A stretch of DNA of 64,000 bases. Source: Streptomyces varsoviensis. Lineage in GTDB: Bacteria; Actinomycetota; Actinomycetes; Streptomycetales; Streptomycetaceae. A program made the translations under genes and the position numbers. Below, piece after piece: positions 8,205-15,823 of the stretch (position 1 is its first letter; each line of letters starts with the position of its first letter). Under the pieces are notes generated by a model. It was not told the DNA's origin and did not search any database. It saw only the letters and a list, made by a program, of their open reading frames with translations. The DNA is taken from positions 1 through 64,000 of the forward strand of contig NZ_JOBF01000033.1 of the NCBI RefSeq assembly GCF_000718635.1, read 5' to 3'.

Positions 8205-8771
8205 GTGGTAAGCATCGAGTCGACGATCCGCGAGTTCTCGGAGAGTGCGAGTTCGGGCCAGATGAGGATTTTTGTCGCCTCGTGCGCAGAGCGAACGGCT
8301 CAACTCTTCACCGGCCTGATAGGCGCCAACGGTGAGCGATCTCAGGACGTCGAGTTGGCGATCCGCTGCATGGATCTTCTCTGGCAATCCCAGCCCCAAA
8401 TCTCTTGGGATGAGATCGCCGAGAGTTTCAGCTCGTTTCCAGAGCTGACGGGCGACGAGGAGCCGCCTGGCTTGCTGGCGTACGCCTACGATGCAGCCGC
8501 CATGTTGTATTACGCGGCAAGGTATAGAGCGGCTGGGAAGCTGGCGGATGTGATCAGTTGCTCAAACCATGCCCTCAACTCGGCTGAATATATCTCGGAA
8601 GAGCTGGAAGACGGGGTGGATAGGTACGAAATCGAGCTTCAAAATCAAGTGGATGACATCGCGTTGCTGTCCCAGACCGGCAACCCTGATGACCACGATT
8701 CCATTCAGTTGATGAGAGATAGTGCACAAAAATTTGCGCGCGCGAGACTGGCTGAACTGACTTCAGTGTAA
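8205..8771 (+). CDS. predicted immunity protein, paralogue of the 5586 gene
   Basis: This 188-residue acidic helical protein starts with GTG at 8205. It aligns along its length with the 5586-6158 product (VA.CAER.AQLF.GL near residue 25, SFPEL near 80, an AA..YYAARYR helix near 105, then a helix with .NHALN). It lies 11 bp behind the dead copy of the same toxin tip, so it is probably a retained orphan immunity gene that can still protect against relatives carrying the live toxin. There is no signal peptide or catalytic motif. The function is inferred from pairing. Confidence 0.7.
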   Translation: MVSIESTIREFSESASSGQMRIFVASCAERTAQLFTGLIGANGERSQDVELAIRCMDLLWQSQPQISWDEIAESFSSFPELTGDEEPPGLLAYAYDAAAMLYYAARYRAAGKLADVISCSNHALNSAEYISEELEDGVDRYEIELQNQVDDIALLSQTGNPDDHDSIQLMRDSAQKFARARLAELTSV

Positions 8772-8837
8772 TTGGGTGTTATTTTCACCCCTGCCCTTCC
8801 TCGCGGGAGGGCACCTAACCTGAAACTGATAGAGAAT

Positions 8838-8874
8838 ACAGATGCCTCGCCGATGAAATCGACGGGGCATCTGT
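8838..8874 (+). terminator. hairpin terminator after 8205 gene
   Basis: A 16-bp stem (ACAGATGCCTCGCCGA with TCGACGGGGCATCTGT, one mismatch and one G-U pair) encloses a 5-nt loop, 66 bp after the stop. A smaller inverted repeat (TGCCCTTC / GGAGGGCA) lies at about 8793-8814. Confidence 0.8.
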
Positions 8875-8891
8875 AACGTTTGACGGAAACG

Positions 8892-9110
8892 TCAGCGGAC
8901 GAGGGTGGCGCAGGGCGGCGGTTCGTCGCCGTCGGTGCCGGCCGTCTCCGTGAGCTCCGTCAGTCGAGCGTGGTGCCGAGCAGGCCGAGGGTGTCTCACT
9001 GGAGGCGGAGCCTTATGTTGGCGTAGACGGTGGTGGTGATGCCGATGTGGGCGTGGCCGAGGAGTTCCTTGATCACGACGAGGCCGAGGCCCTGCTTCAG
9101 GCCCAGGTTG
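8892..9110 (-). pseudogene. tyrosine recombinase (phage integrase), C-terminal remnant
   Basis: The minus strand reads GLVVIKELLGHAHIGITTTVYANIRLRLQ (given here only as landmarks VIKELLGHAHIG and TVYANIRLRL), the box-II end of a tyrosine recombinase. It includes the LGH motif and the catalytic tyrosine in TVYAN. The frame then stops early (TGA at about 8996), but the typical acidic tail ending DEPPPCATLVR continues in a shifted frame to 8892. The N-terminal part, with the catalytic Arg, is absent. This is a dead integrase fragment pointing to past mobile-element activity here. Confidence 0.7.
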
Positions 9111-9261
9111 CCGAAGGGCCCCGAGCCACCAGGGGAGGGGCAATGCGAACAGTGAGGACGCGGAACGATTCCATGCCGACATCGAGTACGGCTGGTCATG
9201 GTGAACCAGCCCATCCCTGCGGTCGTCGCAGTCGGCTCCTCAACGAACTGGGGATTGGCTG

Positions 9262-9771
9262 ATGCCCTTGATTCGATTCGATTCACTGAGCCAAGCGACG
9301 CTCGGGGCGCTCGCTGTCTCTGGGTGGAACCCAGAAAGAGCCGTTGACGCTGTTCAATGGGTGAAGCCATTGGAAGATGAGGGCTACCGCATTCATCCGC
9401 TAGCTGAAGAAGTCATCGCGAAACTGGGAGGACTGTCGGTTGAACCGGTTAATCGAGTTGGTTTCAATTTCACCAACGATGAGCCGTACAACTTCGACCC
9501 GTTCGCGGCTGGATCCGGTCAGCGCGCTCTCGCCGTGGAGGTGGAACGTGTCCTCGGTGGGCATTATTTCCCGATCGGTGAATGGCTCAGCTATTCGAGT
9601 GTCTTCGTGGAGGAGGGAGGAAGCGTGGTAGCTGCTGGCATGGGCTGGATCTGGGATCTCGGTTCGACCTTTGAGGAGTCGCTGGAACTGGCGGTCTGCG
9701 CGACGCGTCCGTTGCTCTGCCTGCATTCTGACCCTGGCCTGGATCCTGGCCCGCAGGATGGTCCGTGCTAG
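9262..9771 (+). CDS. SUKH-3-like immunity protein
   Basis: The 169-residue product shows the SUKH-3 pattern: SGWNPERAVDAVQWVKPLEDEGYRI at the start (landmarks GWNPER and W..PLE..GY), A...AKLGGL near residue 50, an E-rich helix ending in FPIGEW near residue 117, then a strand SSVFVEEGGSVV and a GSTFEESLEL helix. SUKH proteins are the largest immunity family against polymorphic toxins, usually nucleases or deaminases. The ATG overlaps an upstream stop (TGATG). The last 25 residues (from about CATRPLLCLHS) do not look like the family and may be a frame-shifted or recombined end. The 168 bp to the amidase stop at 9940 hold no recognisable gene. Confidence 0.7.
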   Translation: MPLIRFDSLSQATLGALAVSGWNPERAVDAVQWVKPLEDEGYRIHPLAEEVIAKLGGLSVEPVNRVGFNFTNDEPYNFDPFAAGSGQRALAVEVERVLGGHYFPIGEWLSYSSVFVEEGGSVVAAGMGWIWDLGSTFEESLELAVCATRPLLCLHSDPGLDPGPQDGPC

Positions 9772-9939
9772 CGCATCTCGTCTGCCTGGAGCATCGGCCC
9801 GGCATGCTGTGAAGACGCTGTGTGGGCAGCGGTTGACGGCATCGGCGACAGCCCCCCAGCGTCCGTCGCCGGTGCCGTCGGGCATACGGTCAGGTCCTTG
9901 GTGGCGAAAAGGCCAAAGCCTTGCCTACGCTCCGAGTTC

Positions 9940-11385
9940 TCACCACAGGTCGGGGACGTGGGAGGACCAGGGGTGGGCCTCTTCCAGTTGGGCGGAGAGG
10001 GAGAGGAGGGTGGGTTCGTCGCCGTAGCGGGCGGCGAGCATGATGCCGATGGGGAGGTTGTCGGCGTTCCGGTGGAGGGGGAGGCTGGCGGCGGGCTGGC
10101 CGCTGGCGTTGTAGAGCATCGTGTACGGGGTGAACGCGCTCATCAGGTCGAAACCGGCGGCGGGGTTCGCGTCGTCGTGCAACGAGCCGACTGGCACGGG
10201 GGGTTGGGCCAGGGTCGGGGTGAGGATGATGTCGTAGCCGGTGCCGGGCGGCTGGATGGTTTCGGCGACCATTTGGCCCAGCTTGCGGAGTTCCAGGAGC
10301 CCTTGGGCGTACGCGATGCCGGACACCCCCGCGGCTTCCGCGCGCAGATGGCGTGTCAGGGGGGTCAGCAACTCCTCGGAACCGGGCGGGACCGGGCTGG
10401 TCGCGGCCATCACCTTCCATACGTCCAGGAGCGCGGCCCCGGCCTCGGCGGGCACGGTGGGAGGCACCAATTCGTCGACGGTGTGGCCGAGTTCGCGCAG
10501 GAGGTCGGCCGCCTCGGCCAGGGCCTTGCGGCAGTCGGGGTGGAGCGGTACGCCCGGCACGGTCGGCTCGGGGATGGAGGCGACGCGCAGCGGCCCCGGG
10601 TGGCGGCGGGCGTGCTGGGCGAAGGTCTCGCCGGGCGGCAGGGAGGGTGCGGTGAAGGGATCGCCGGGCATCGGGCCGGCGAGCACGTCGAGGAGGGCCG
10701 CCGCGTCCGCGACCGTACGGGCCAAGGGGCCCGACGTGCTCATGCCGCTGACGTCGTGCAGCGTGGGGCCGTTGCTGACCCGGCCGCGGCTCGGCTTGAG
10801 GCCGAAGAGTCCGCAGGCCGAGGAGGGGATGCGGATCGAGCCGCCGCTGTCCGTGCCGTGCGCGACCGGGGCCAGGCCGGAGGCGACGGCCGTCGCCGCG
10901 CCGCCGCTCGACCCGCCCGCCGAGCGTGCGAGGTCCCACGGGTTGCGGGCGGGCGGCGCGACCCGGCTCTCGGTGTACGGCGGCAGGGCGAACTCGGGGG
11001 TGTTGGTCTTGCCGAGCAGGACGGTGCCGGCGGCGCGGAGCTTGGTCGCAATGTGGTCGTCCACGGACGGCACGTGGTCCACGAGCGCCGCCGAGCCCAT
11101 CGTGCAGCGCACGCCCGCAACGTAGTTGACGTCCTTCACCGGCACCGGCACGCCGTGCAGCGGCGGCAGCTTCCGGCCCTCCCGGCGGGCGGCAAGGGCC
11201 GTTCGTTCCGCCTCGGCCGCCTGCTGCCGCGCGAGGTCGGCGGTCACCGTGATGAACGCGCCGACGGTCGCGTCGAGTCGCTCGACGCGCTCCAGGTAAT
11301 GCTCCGTCAGCTCGACGGGGGACAGGTCCCCCGCCTGTATCGCGGCGCCCTGCTCCAGTGCGGTGAGATCGTGCAACTGCCCCAT
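9940..11385 (-). CDS. amidase-signature family hydrolase
   Basis: This 481-residue serine amidase has the full Ser-cisSer-Lys triad context: VPVPVKDVNY (Lys, about residue 83), then the Gly/Ser-rich signature SAGGSSGGAA with the nucleophile region at about 155-160, and HGTDSGGSIRIPSS with the cis-Ser at about 178. The length is standard for the family (GatA/AtzF/aryl-acylamidase relatives). It is a monocistronic minus-strand gene. An iron-box-like palindrome lies about 105 bp upstream of the start. The substrate is unknown. It is not obviously part of the NRPS cluster on the other strand, but could act as a peptide or amide hydrolase for it. A piece of a close paralogue survives at 7553-7770. 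Confidence 0.88.
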   Translation of the reverse strand: MGQLHDLTALEQGAAIQAGDLSPVELTEHYLERVERLDATVGAFITVTADLARQQAAEAERTALAARREGRKLPPLHGVPVPVKDVNYVAGVRCTMGSAALVDHVPSVDDHIATKLRAAGTVLLGKTNTPEFALPPYTESRVAPPARNPWDLARSAGGSSGGAATAVASGLAPVAHGTDSGGSIRIPSSACGLFGLKPSRGRVSNGPTLHDVSGMSTSGPLARTVADAAALLDVLAGPMPGDPFTAPSLPPGETFAQHARRHPGPLRVASIPEPTVPGVPLHPDCRKALAEAADLLRELGHTVDELVPPTVPAEAGAALLDVWKVMAATSPVPPGSEELLTPLTRHLRAEAAGVSGIAYAQGLLELRKLGQMVAETIQPPGTGYDIILTPTLAQPPVPVGSLHDDANPAAGFDLMSAFTPYTMLYNASGQPAASLPLHRNADNLPIGIMLAARYGDEPTLLSLSAQLEEAHPWSSHVPDLW

Positions 11386-11489
11386 CTACGGCCGTCCTCT
11401 CGCGTACGTGACTCTGCATCGCTCGGCAACTCGTGCGGGCCGTCGTCGTGTGTCACGCCGCGCGGCCCGCGGGAGGAGCCTAACCCGTA

Positions 11490-11508
11490 TTAGGTATGCC
11501 TTGCCTAA
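11490..11508. promoter_or_regulatory. iron-box-like operator (DmdR/IdeR type)
   Basis: TTAGGTATGCCTTGCCTAA is a 19-bp interrupted palindrome matching 15 of 19 positions of the actinobacterial iron box (TTAGGTTAGSCTAACCTAA) as I recall it, including both outer half-site ends. A second half-site pair (CCTAA...TTAGG) overlaps just upstream, at 11480-11494. Its position suggests iron control of the minus-strand amidase or of the divergent NRPS transcript. Binding is not demonstrated. Confidence 0.55.
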
Positions 11509-11967
11509 GTTTTGGCCTATGCCCGCGGTGCGGTGACCAACTGTCCAAGTTCGCGAAATCCCCGATTGGACGTGTGCGGTGACCCGCCCCGGCAGCTCGC
11601 GATGGCGTAACGCGCAGCGAATACACAGCGAATGCACAGGCGTCCAACCGAGGCGGAATCACATTCGTTGACATCCCTTGGGCCAGCCTGTCCAATTCCA
11701 AGGAGCTGGATTTGGGAATGGCGCATCTCTTCCGGAGTCGATGCGCGGTAACACATTGACCACAGACACCTTCCGCCGCTCACGTACGGAGGCGGCCGGA
11801 AATTCTGGACGGGGGCGGGTCGCCACCTCGGTGGCCCTTCAGCAGGCGTCGCTGACCGACGGCGCCGCTGGACAGACGTTCCGTACGTGCGCGAATCCGT
11901 GCCGCCTTTCCCCCGGGCGGGAGCACGGGCCGGCGGTGGTGCGGGCGTTACCGCCTCGGCGGTGAGC

Positions 11968-12035
11968 GGCACCGTCTGATGTGCGGCACCGCCTGATGTG
12001 CGGCACCGCCTGATGTGTGGCACTGCCTGATGTGT
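11968..12035 (+). repeat. four tandem 17-bp repeats upstream of NRPS
   Basis: Four head-to-tail units of consensus GGCACCGCCTGATGTGY differ at only one or two bases each. They lie about 95-160 bp before the NRPS start codon. Such spacing is compatible with a multi-site regulator-binding array. There are no spacers, so it is not a CRISPR array. Confidence 0.85.
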
Positions 12036-12130
12036 GGATGAGTGCGGGACGAGCAGTCGGCAGGGGTCCGACTGGGCAACGGCAACGGTAGGCGCTTCGG
12101 GCACGGGACCGCCCGTTGAGGGGGAAATGG

Positions 12131-15100
12131 ATGAACGGCCTGAATGGTGACGCGCTGCCCCTGCCCGAACGTGGGCAGGGCGAATGCCGGCGGGACGGCA
12201 TGAAGCGGGGCGGTAACCGACAGGACAATTGGCCGACGCGAGAAACGGGGAATTCCCGCGTGCCGCTCGACACGATTCATCGGTACGTCGATGTGACCGG
12301 CGCCCTCGACCTGGACACCTTCGACCGTGCGCTGAGGCTGATCGCCGACGACCCGGAGCCCGAGCTGTCGCTCGTAGATCTGAGCGGTGAAAGCGACCCC
12401 CGGCGCACGGCGGAGCACCTCATACGGACGGAAGCCCTCCGCCTACGGGAAGCTCGTGCGGCACGAGACGGCGGCCGTGCGGCACGAGATGGCCACGCGG
12501 CGCGGAACGTCCATGAGGCACAGGATGCCCATGCCGTACGGAACGCCCACGCGGCAGCGGAACTGGCCTTCTCCCACACCGTCTACCGGCTCGCCCCCGA
12601 CCGCCACCTCTGGGCGCACCGCTACGGCCCGCCCCTGATGGACGAAGCCAGGGGCGCGCTGCTGGAGCGGCGTGTCGCCGAGGCGTACACGGCGCTCTCG
12701 CGCGGCGAGGCCGCCCCGGCACCGCGTGGCGCGTCGCCGCGCGCGGCCATGGAGCGGGAAACCGCGTACGTGCAGTCGGAGCGCTACGCGCGCGACCGGG
12801 CGTACTGGCTGGAGCGCTTCGCCGACCACCCGGAGCCCGCAGCCATTCCGGGCTACCGGTCGGACGGCGTCGGCGTGGCAGACGGCGAGGCCAGGGGCGA
12901 CCGGCCGGTACTCCGCGAGACAGGGGCCCTGGCACCGGCCGCGGCGGCGCGCTTGCGCGCCGAGGCTTCCCGCAGCGGCGTGAGCTGGCCGCGATGGGTG
13001 ATCGCCGCCGTCGGGGCCTTCGTCGGCCGGATGGCCGGCGCGAACGAAGCACTACTGACAATGCCGATTTCGGACCGGACGCCATTCGCTACCGCCGAGA
13101 CTGTCGCGACGGCTGACGCGCTGCCCCTCCAGTTTCCCGTACGGGCCGGGGCGGGCCTTGCGGAACTCGCGGGCGAGGCGGACCGGGCGATCGCCGAACT
13201 ACTGGAGCATCGGCGCTTCCGGGGAGAACGGCTTCTTCGGGAACTGGGCCGATCGGTGGACGGCCGGCGGAGCTTCGGCCCGAACGTGCGTGTCATTCCA
13301 GTCGGCGACGTTCCAGCCGAAGACATTCCGGTGGGTGGCGCACCAGCGGGTACGGAACTGCGCTTCGGACCGTGCCGCGGAACTGTTCATGACCTCTCGA
13401 ATCGACTGGTCGACGACTTCGGCGTTCTGATCCACGAATCAGCGGATGGAGCGACGATCCGGATCACGTTCGAGGCGAATCCCGCGCTGTACGACCGCGC
13501 TTGGGTGAAAGGCGCTCATCGAGCGTTCCTCGCGCTATTGGAAGGGGCGACAGCGTCCCCTTCCCTTCCTCTGAGCCGCATCGGCACGCTGGACGAGTCG
13601 GAACGCTCACTGACCGTCGGGGAATGCGGCACGACGCCCCGCCTGCCGGCGGAGGCGGAGTCCGCTCTGGAGCTTTTCTCCGCGCGGGTGGCGGAGAACC
13701 CGGACGCCGTCGCCGTTCGGGCCGGCGCGGACGCGGTGTCGTACGGAGAGTTGGAAAGTCGGGCGAATCGGCTGGCGCGGTACCTGTCGCGGTTGGGTGT
13801 GCGCCGGGAGTCGCGGGTGGGGCTGTGCCTGCCGCGCGACGTGGACATGATCGTAGGGCTGCTGGCGGTCTGGAAGGCGGGCGGGGCGTACGTACCGCTG
13901 GCGCCGGAGTACCCCGCCGACCGGCTGGCGTTCATGGTCGCCGACAGCGGAGCCTCGGTGGTGCTGGCGACGGCCGCGACGATGGCGAAGGTGTCGGCCG
14001 GCGCGGCACGCGTCGTCGTGCTGGAGGACGTCCCGGAGGAGACGGCTGAAGAGGACTCAGCCAGGCGGCCAGCGGCCACAGAGACCACCGAAAACCTGCC
14101 CACAGCGGCCCAGTTGGCGTATGTGATCTATACGTCAGGTTCGACGGGCCGCCCGAAGGGCGTGGCGGTCGCGCACGGCGGTGTGGCGAATCTGGCGCAG
14201 GTCATGCGGCCGGTGCTGGGCGTGGGCGAAGGGGTGACGGCCCTTCAGTTCGCGTCCTTCAGTTTCGACGCGGCCGTGCTGGACGTGGCGGTCACGCTCG
14301 GGGCCGGGGGCACCCTCGCCATCGCGTCGAGTGAGGAGCGTACGGAGCCGGAGGCCCTGGCCCGGATGATCACGGCGGCCGGCGTGAGCGTGGCGAGCGT
14401 CGTCCCCTCCCTCCTCGGTGTCCTCGATCCGGCCGCTGTGCCGGGCGTACGGAACTGGGTGCTGGGCGCGGAGCGGCTGACCTCTGACCTGGCGGCACGG
14501 TGGCGGGCCGGAGCGCGGGTCTGGAACACGTACGGCCCGACCGAGGCCACCGTGATCACCACGGCCACGCCGCTGCCGGAGGGCATCGGCCCGCAGGACG
14601 CGCCGCCCGCCATCGGAAGCCCCATCGGCAACGCTCAGGTCTACGTCCTCGACGCGGCCCTCCAGCCGGTGCCCGTCGGCATGGTCGGCGAGCTGTACGG
14701 GGCCGGGGCCGGGCTGGCGCGCGGCTATGTGGGCCGGCCGGGGCTGACGGCGGAGCGGTTCGTCGCCTCGCCCTTCGTGCCCGGTGTGCGGATGTACCGC
14801 TCGGGCGACCTGGCGCGGTGGACGGCTGACGGCCTGTTGGAATTTGTGGGACGCGCGGACGAGCAGGTCAAGATCCGCGGCTTCCGGGTCGAACCCGGGG
14901 AGATCGAGGCAGTCCTGACGGCGCATCCGGACGTGGCCCAGGCCGCGGTGGTGGCGCGTGAGGACCGGCCGGGCGAGCGGCGGTTGGTCGGCTACGTCGT
15001 GCCCGGCGCACCGGATGTCGACCCGCTCGCTCTGCGCGCGTACGCGGCCGGGGCGCTGCCCGAGCACATGGTGCCCGGCGCGGTGGTACTGCTGGACGCG

Positions 15101-15823
15101 TTGCCGCTCACGGTGAACGGGAAGCTGGACAAGGCCGCGCTGCCCGCGCCGCGGGCGGAGGACCGGGGCCCGGCGCGGGCGGCGCGTACCCCTCTCGAAG
15201 CGGCGCTGTGCGACCTGTTCGCCGACGTGCTGGGCCGGCAGGGGGTGAACCCCGACGACAGCTTCTTCGGGCTGGGCGGCGACTCGATCCTCGCCATGCT
15301 GCTGGTGTCGGCCGCCCGGCGCACCGGTCTGTCCCTCACCACCCGTCAGATCTTCGAGCACCGCACCCCGGCCGGCTTGGCCGCAGCGGTAGCGGCACCC
15401 AGTGCCGCGGTGGCCGGTGCCGGGGCGTCAGAAGCCGCTAGCGCGGCGCCGGGACACGCGGCGTCGGCCCTTGCGGGGCGGAACGGGAGGGGTGGAAACA
15501 CCCTGTCGGCCGCCCTCTTGGTGGATCTCTCACAGAGCCAACTGGAGGAGTTGCGGGCGGCCCTCCCCGGACTGGAAGAGGTGCTGCCGGTCACGCCTCT
15601 CCAAGAGGGGATGCTCTTCCACTCGCTCTGCGGGTGGGCTTCCGGGTGGTGCCGGGGCTGGGGCGGCCGGTGCAGACGGTGGTCCGGGACGCGGTGGTGC
15701 CGTGGCGTGAGGAGGACGTCTCGGGCCTCGGGGCGGAGGCCGCGTGGGCGGAGTCGGAGCGATGGGGGGCCGAGGAGCGGGCGCACCGCTTCGACCTCGG
15801 TGAACCGCCCCTGCTGCGCGTGA
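12131..15823 (+). CDS. NRPS module 1 (degenerate C, A1, PCP1) and start of C2; 3' end frame-shifted
   Basis: This is the first segment of the NRPS-A gene, whose true end is at 30304. I prefer ATG 12131 because GAGGGGG lies 6 nt before it. Domains by residue: a degenerate condensation domain (about 40-470) in which the HHxxxDG motif is replaced by [13 protein letters not shown]1 (about 510-1000) with [14 protein letters not shown]1 (about 1020-1090) with GLGGDSI; a linker; then the first 25 residues of C2 ([10 protein letters not shown]). Near 15626-15631 about 125 bp of C2 are missing and the frame shifts, so the remaining residues to 15823 are nonsense. By-eye pocket code of A1: D-A-L-S-V-G-T-V-I-K. 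Module 1 has no E domain, yet its linker looks like a post-E linker. Arg/Ala/His repeats lie at about residues 107-140. Confidence 0.85.
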   Translation: MNGLNGDALPLPERGQGECRRDGMKRGGNRQDNWPTRETGNSRVPLDTIHRYVDVTGALDLDTFDRALRLIADDPEPELSLVDLSGESDPRRTAEHLIRTEALRLREARAARDGGRAARDGHAARNVHEAQDAHAVRNAHAAAELAFSHTVYRLAPDRHLWAHRYGPPLMDEARGALLERRVAEAYTALSRGEAAPAPRGASPRAAMERETAYVQSERYARDRAYWLERFADHPEPAAIPGYRSDGVGVADGEARGDRPVLRETGALAPAAAARLRAEASRSGVSWPRWVIAAVGAFVGRMAGANEALLTMPISDRTPFATAETVATADALPLQFPVRAGAGLAELAGEADRAIAELLEHRRFRGERLLRELGRSVDGRRSFGPNVRVIPVGDVPAEDIPVGGAPAGTELRFGPCRGTVHDLSNRLVDDFGVLIHESADGATIRITFEANPALYDRAWVKGAHRAFLALLEGATASPSLPLSRIGTLDESERSLTVGECGTTPRLPAEAESALELFSARVAENPDAVAVRAGADAVSYGELESRANRLARYLSRLGVRRESRVGLCLPRDVDMIVGLLAVWKAGGAYVPLAPEYPADRLAFMVADSGASVVLATAATMAKVSAGAARVVVLEDVPEETAEEDSARRPAATETTENLPTAAQLAYVIYTSGSTGRPKGVAVAHGGVANLAQVMRPVLGVGEGVTALQFASFSFDAAVLDVAVTLGAGGTLAIASSEERTEPEALARMITAAGVSVASVVPSLLGVLDPAAVPGVRNWVLGAERLTSDLAARWRAGARVWNTYGPTEATVITTATPLPEGIGPQDAPPAIGSPIGNAQVYVLDAALQPVPVGMVGELYGAGAGLARGYVGRPGLTAERFVASPFVPGVRMYRSGDLARWTADGLLEFVGRADEQVKIRGFRVEPGEIEAVLTAHPDVAQAAVVAREDRPGERRLVGYVVPGAPDVDPLALRAYAAGALPEHMVPGAVVLLDALPLTVNGKLDKAALPAPRAEDRGPARAARTPLEAALCDLFADVLGRQGVNPDDSFFGLGGDSILAMLLVSAARRTGLSLTTRQIFEHRTPAGLAAAVAAPSAAVAGAGASEAASAAPGHAASALAGRNGRGGNTLSAALLVDLSQSQLEELRAALPGLEEVLPVTPLQEGMLFHSLCGWASGWCRGWGGRCRRWSGTRWCRGVRRTSRASGRRPRGRSRSDGGPRSGRTASTSVNRPCCA
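12448..12560 (+). repeat. Arg/Ala/His-rich short repeats in the degenerate C domain
   Basis: Imperfect tandem units coding for ARDG, ARN and AHA sit between the two halves of the starter C-like domain, just before its degenerate catalytic motif. They lengthen a surface region and have no counterpart in the later C domains. Confidence 0.55.

Larger units (their letters stand above)
11386..12130. other. long divergent intergenic region between amidase and NRPS
   Basis: This region of about 745 bp separates the minus-strand amidase from the NRPS genes. No convincing coding frame is present. It holds an iron-box-like palindrome (11490-11508), a small palindrome ACCGCC-TC-GGCGGT (about 11950) and four tandem 17-bp repeats (11968-12035). 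The NRPS promoter must lie here; I cannot fix its -35/-10 elements. Confidence 0.6.

Noticed and set aside
9400..9885. Minus-strand frame over the SUKH-3 gene, considered as a transposase piece
   Set aside because: No DDE motif or terminal repeats could be seen, and the plus-strand SUKH-3 pattern explains the sequence better.
11968..12035. Short repeats as a CRISPR array
   Set aside because: The 17-bp units abut with no spacers, and no cas genes are present.
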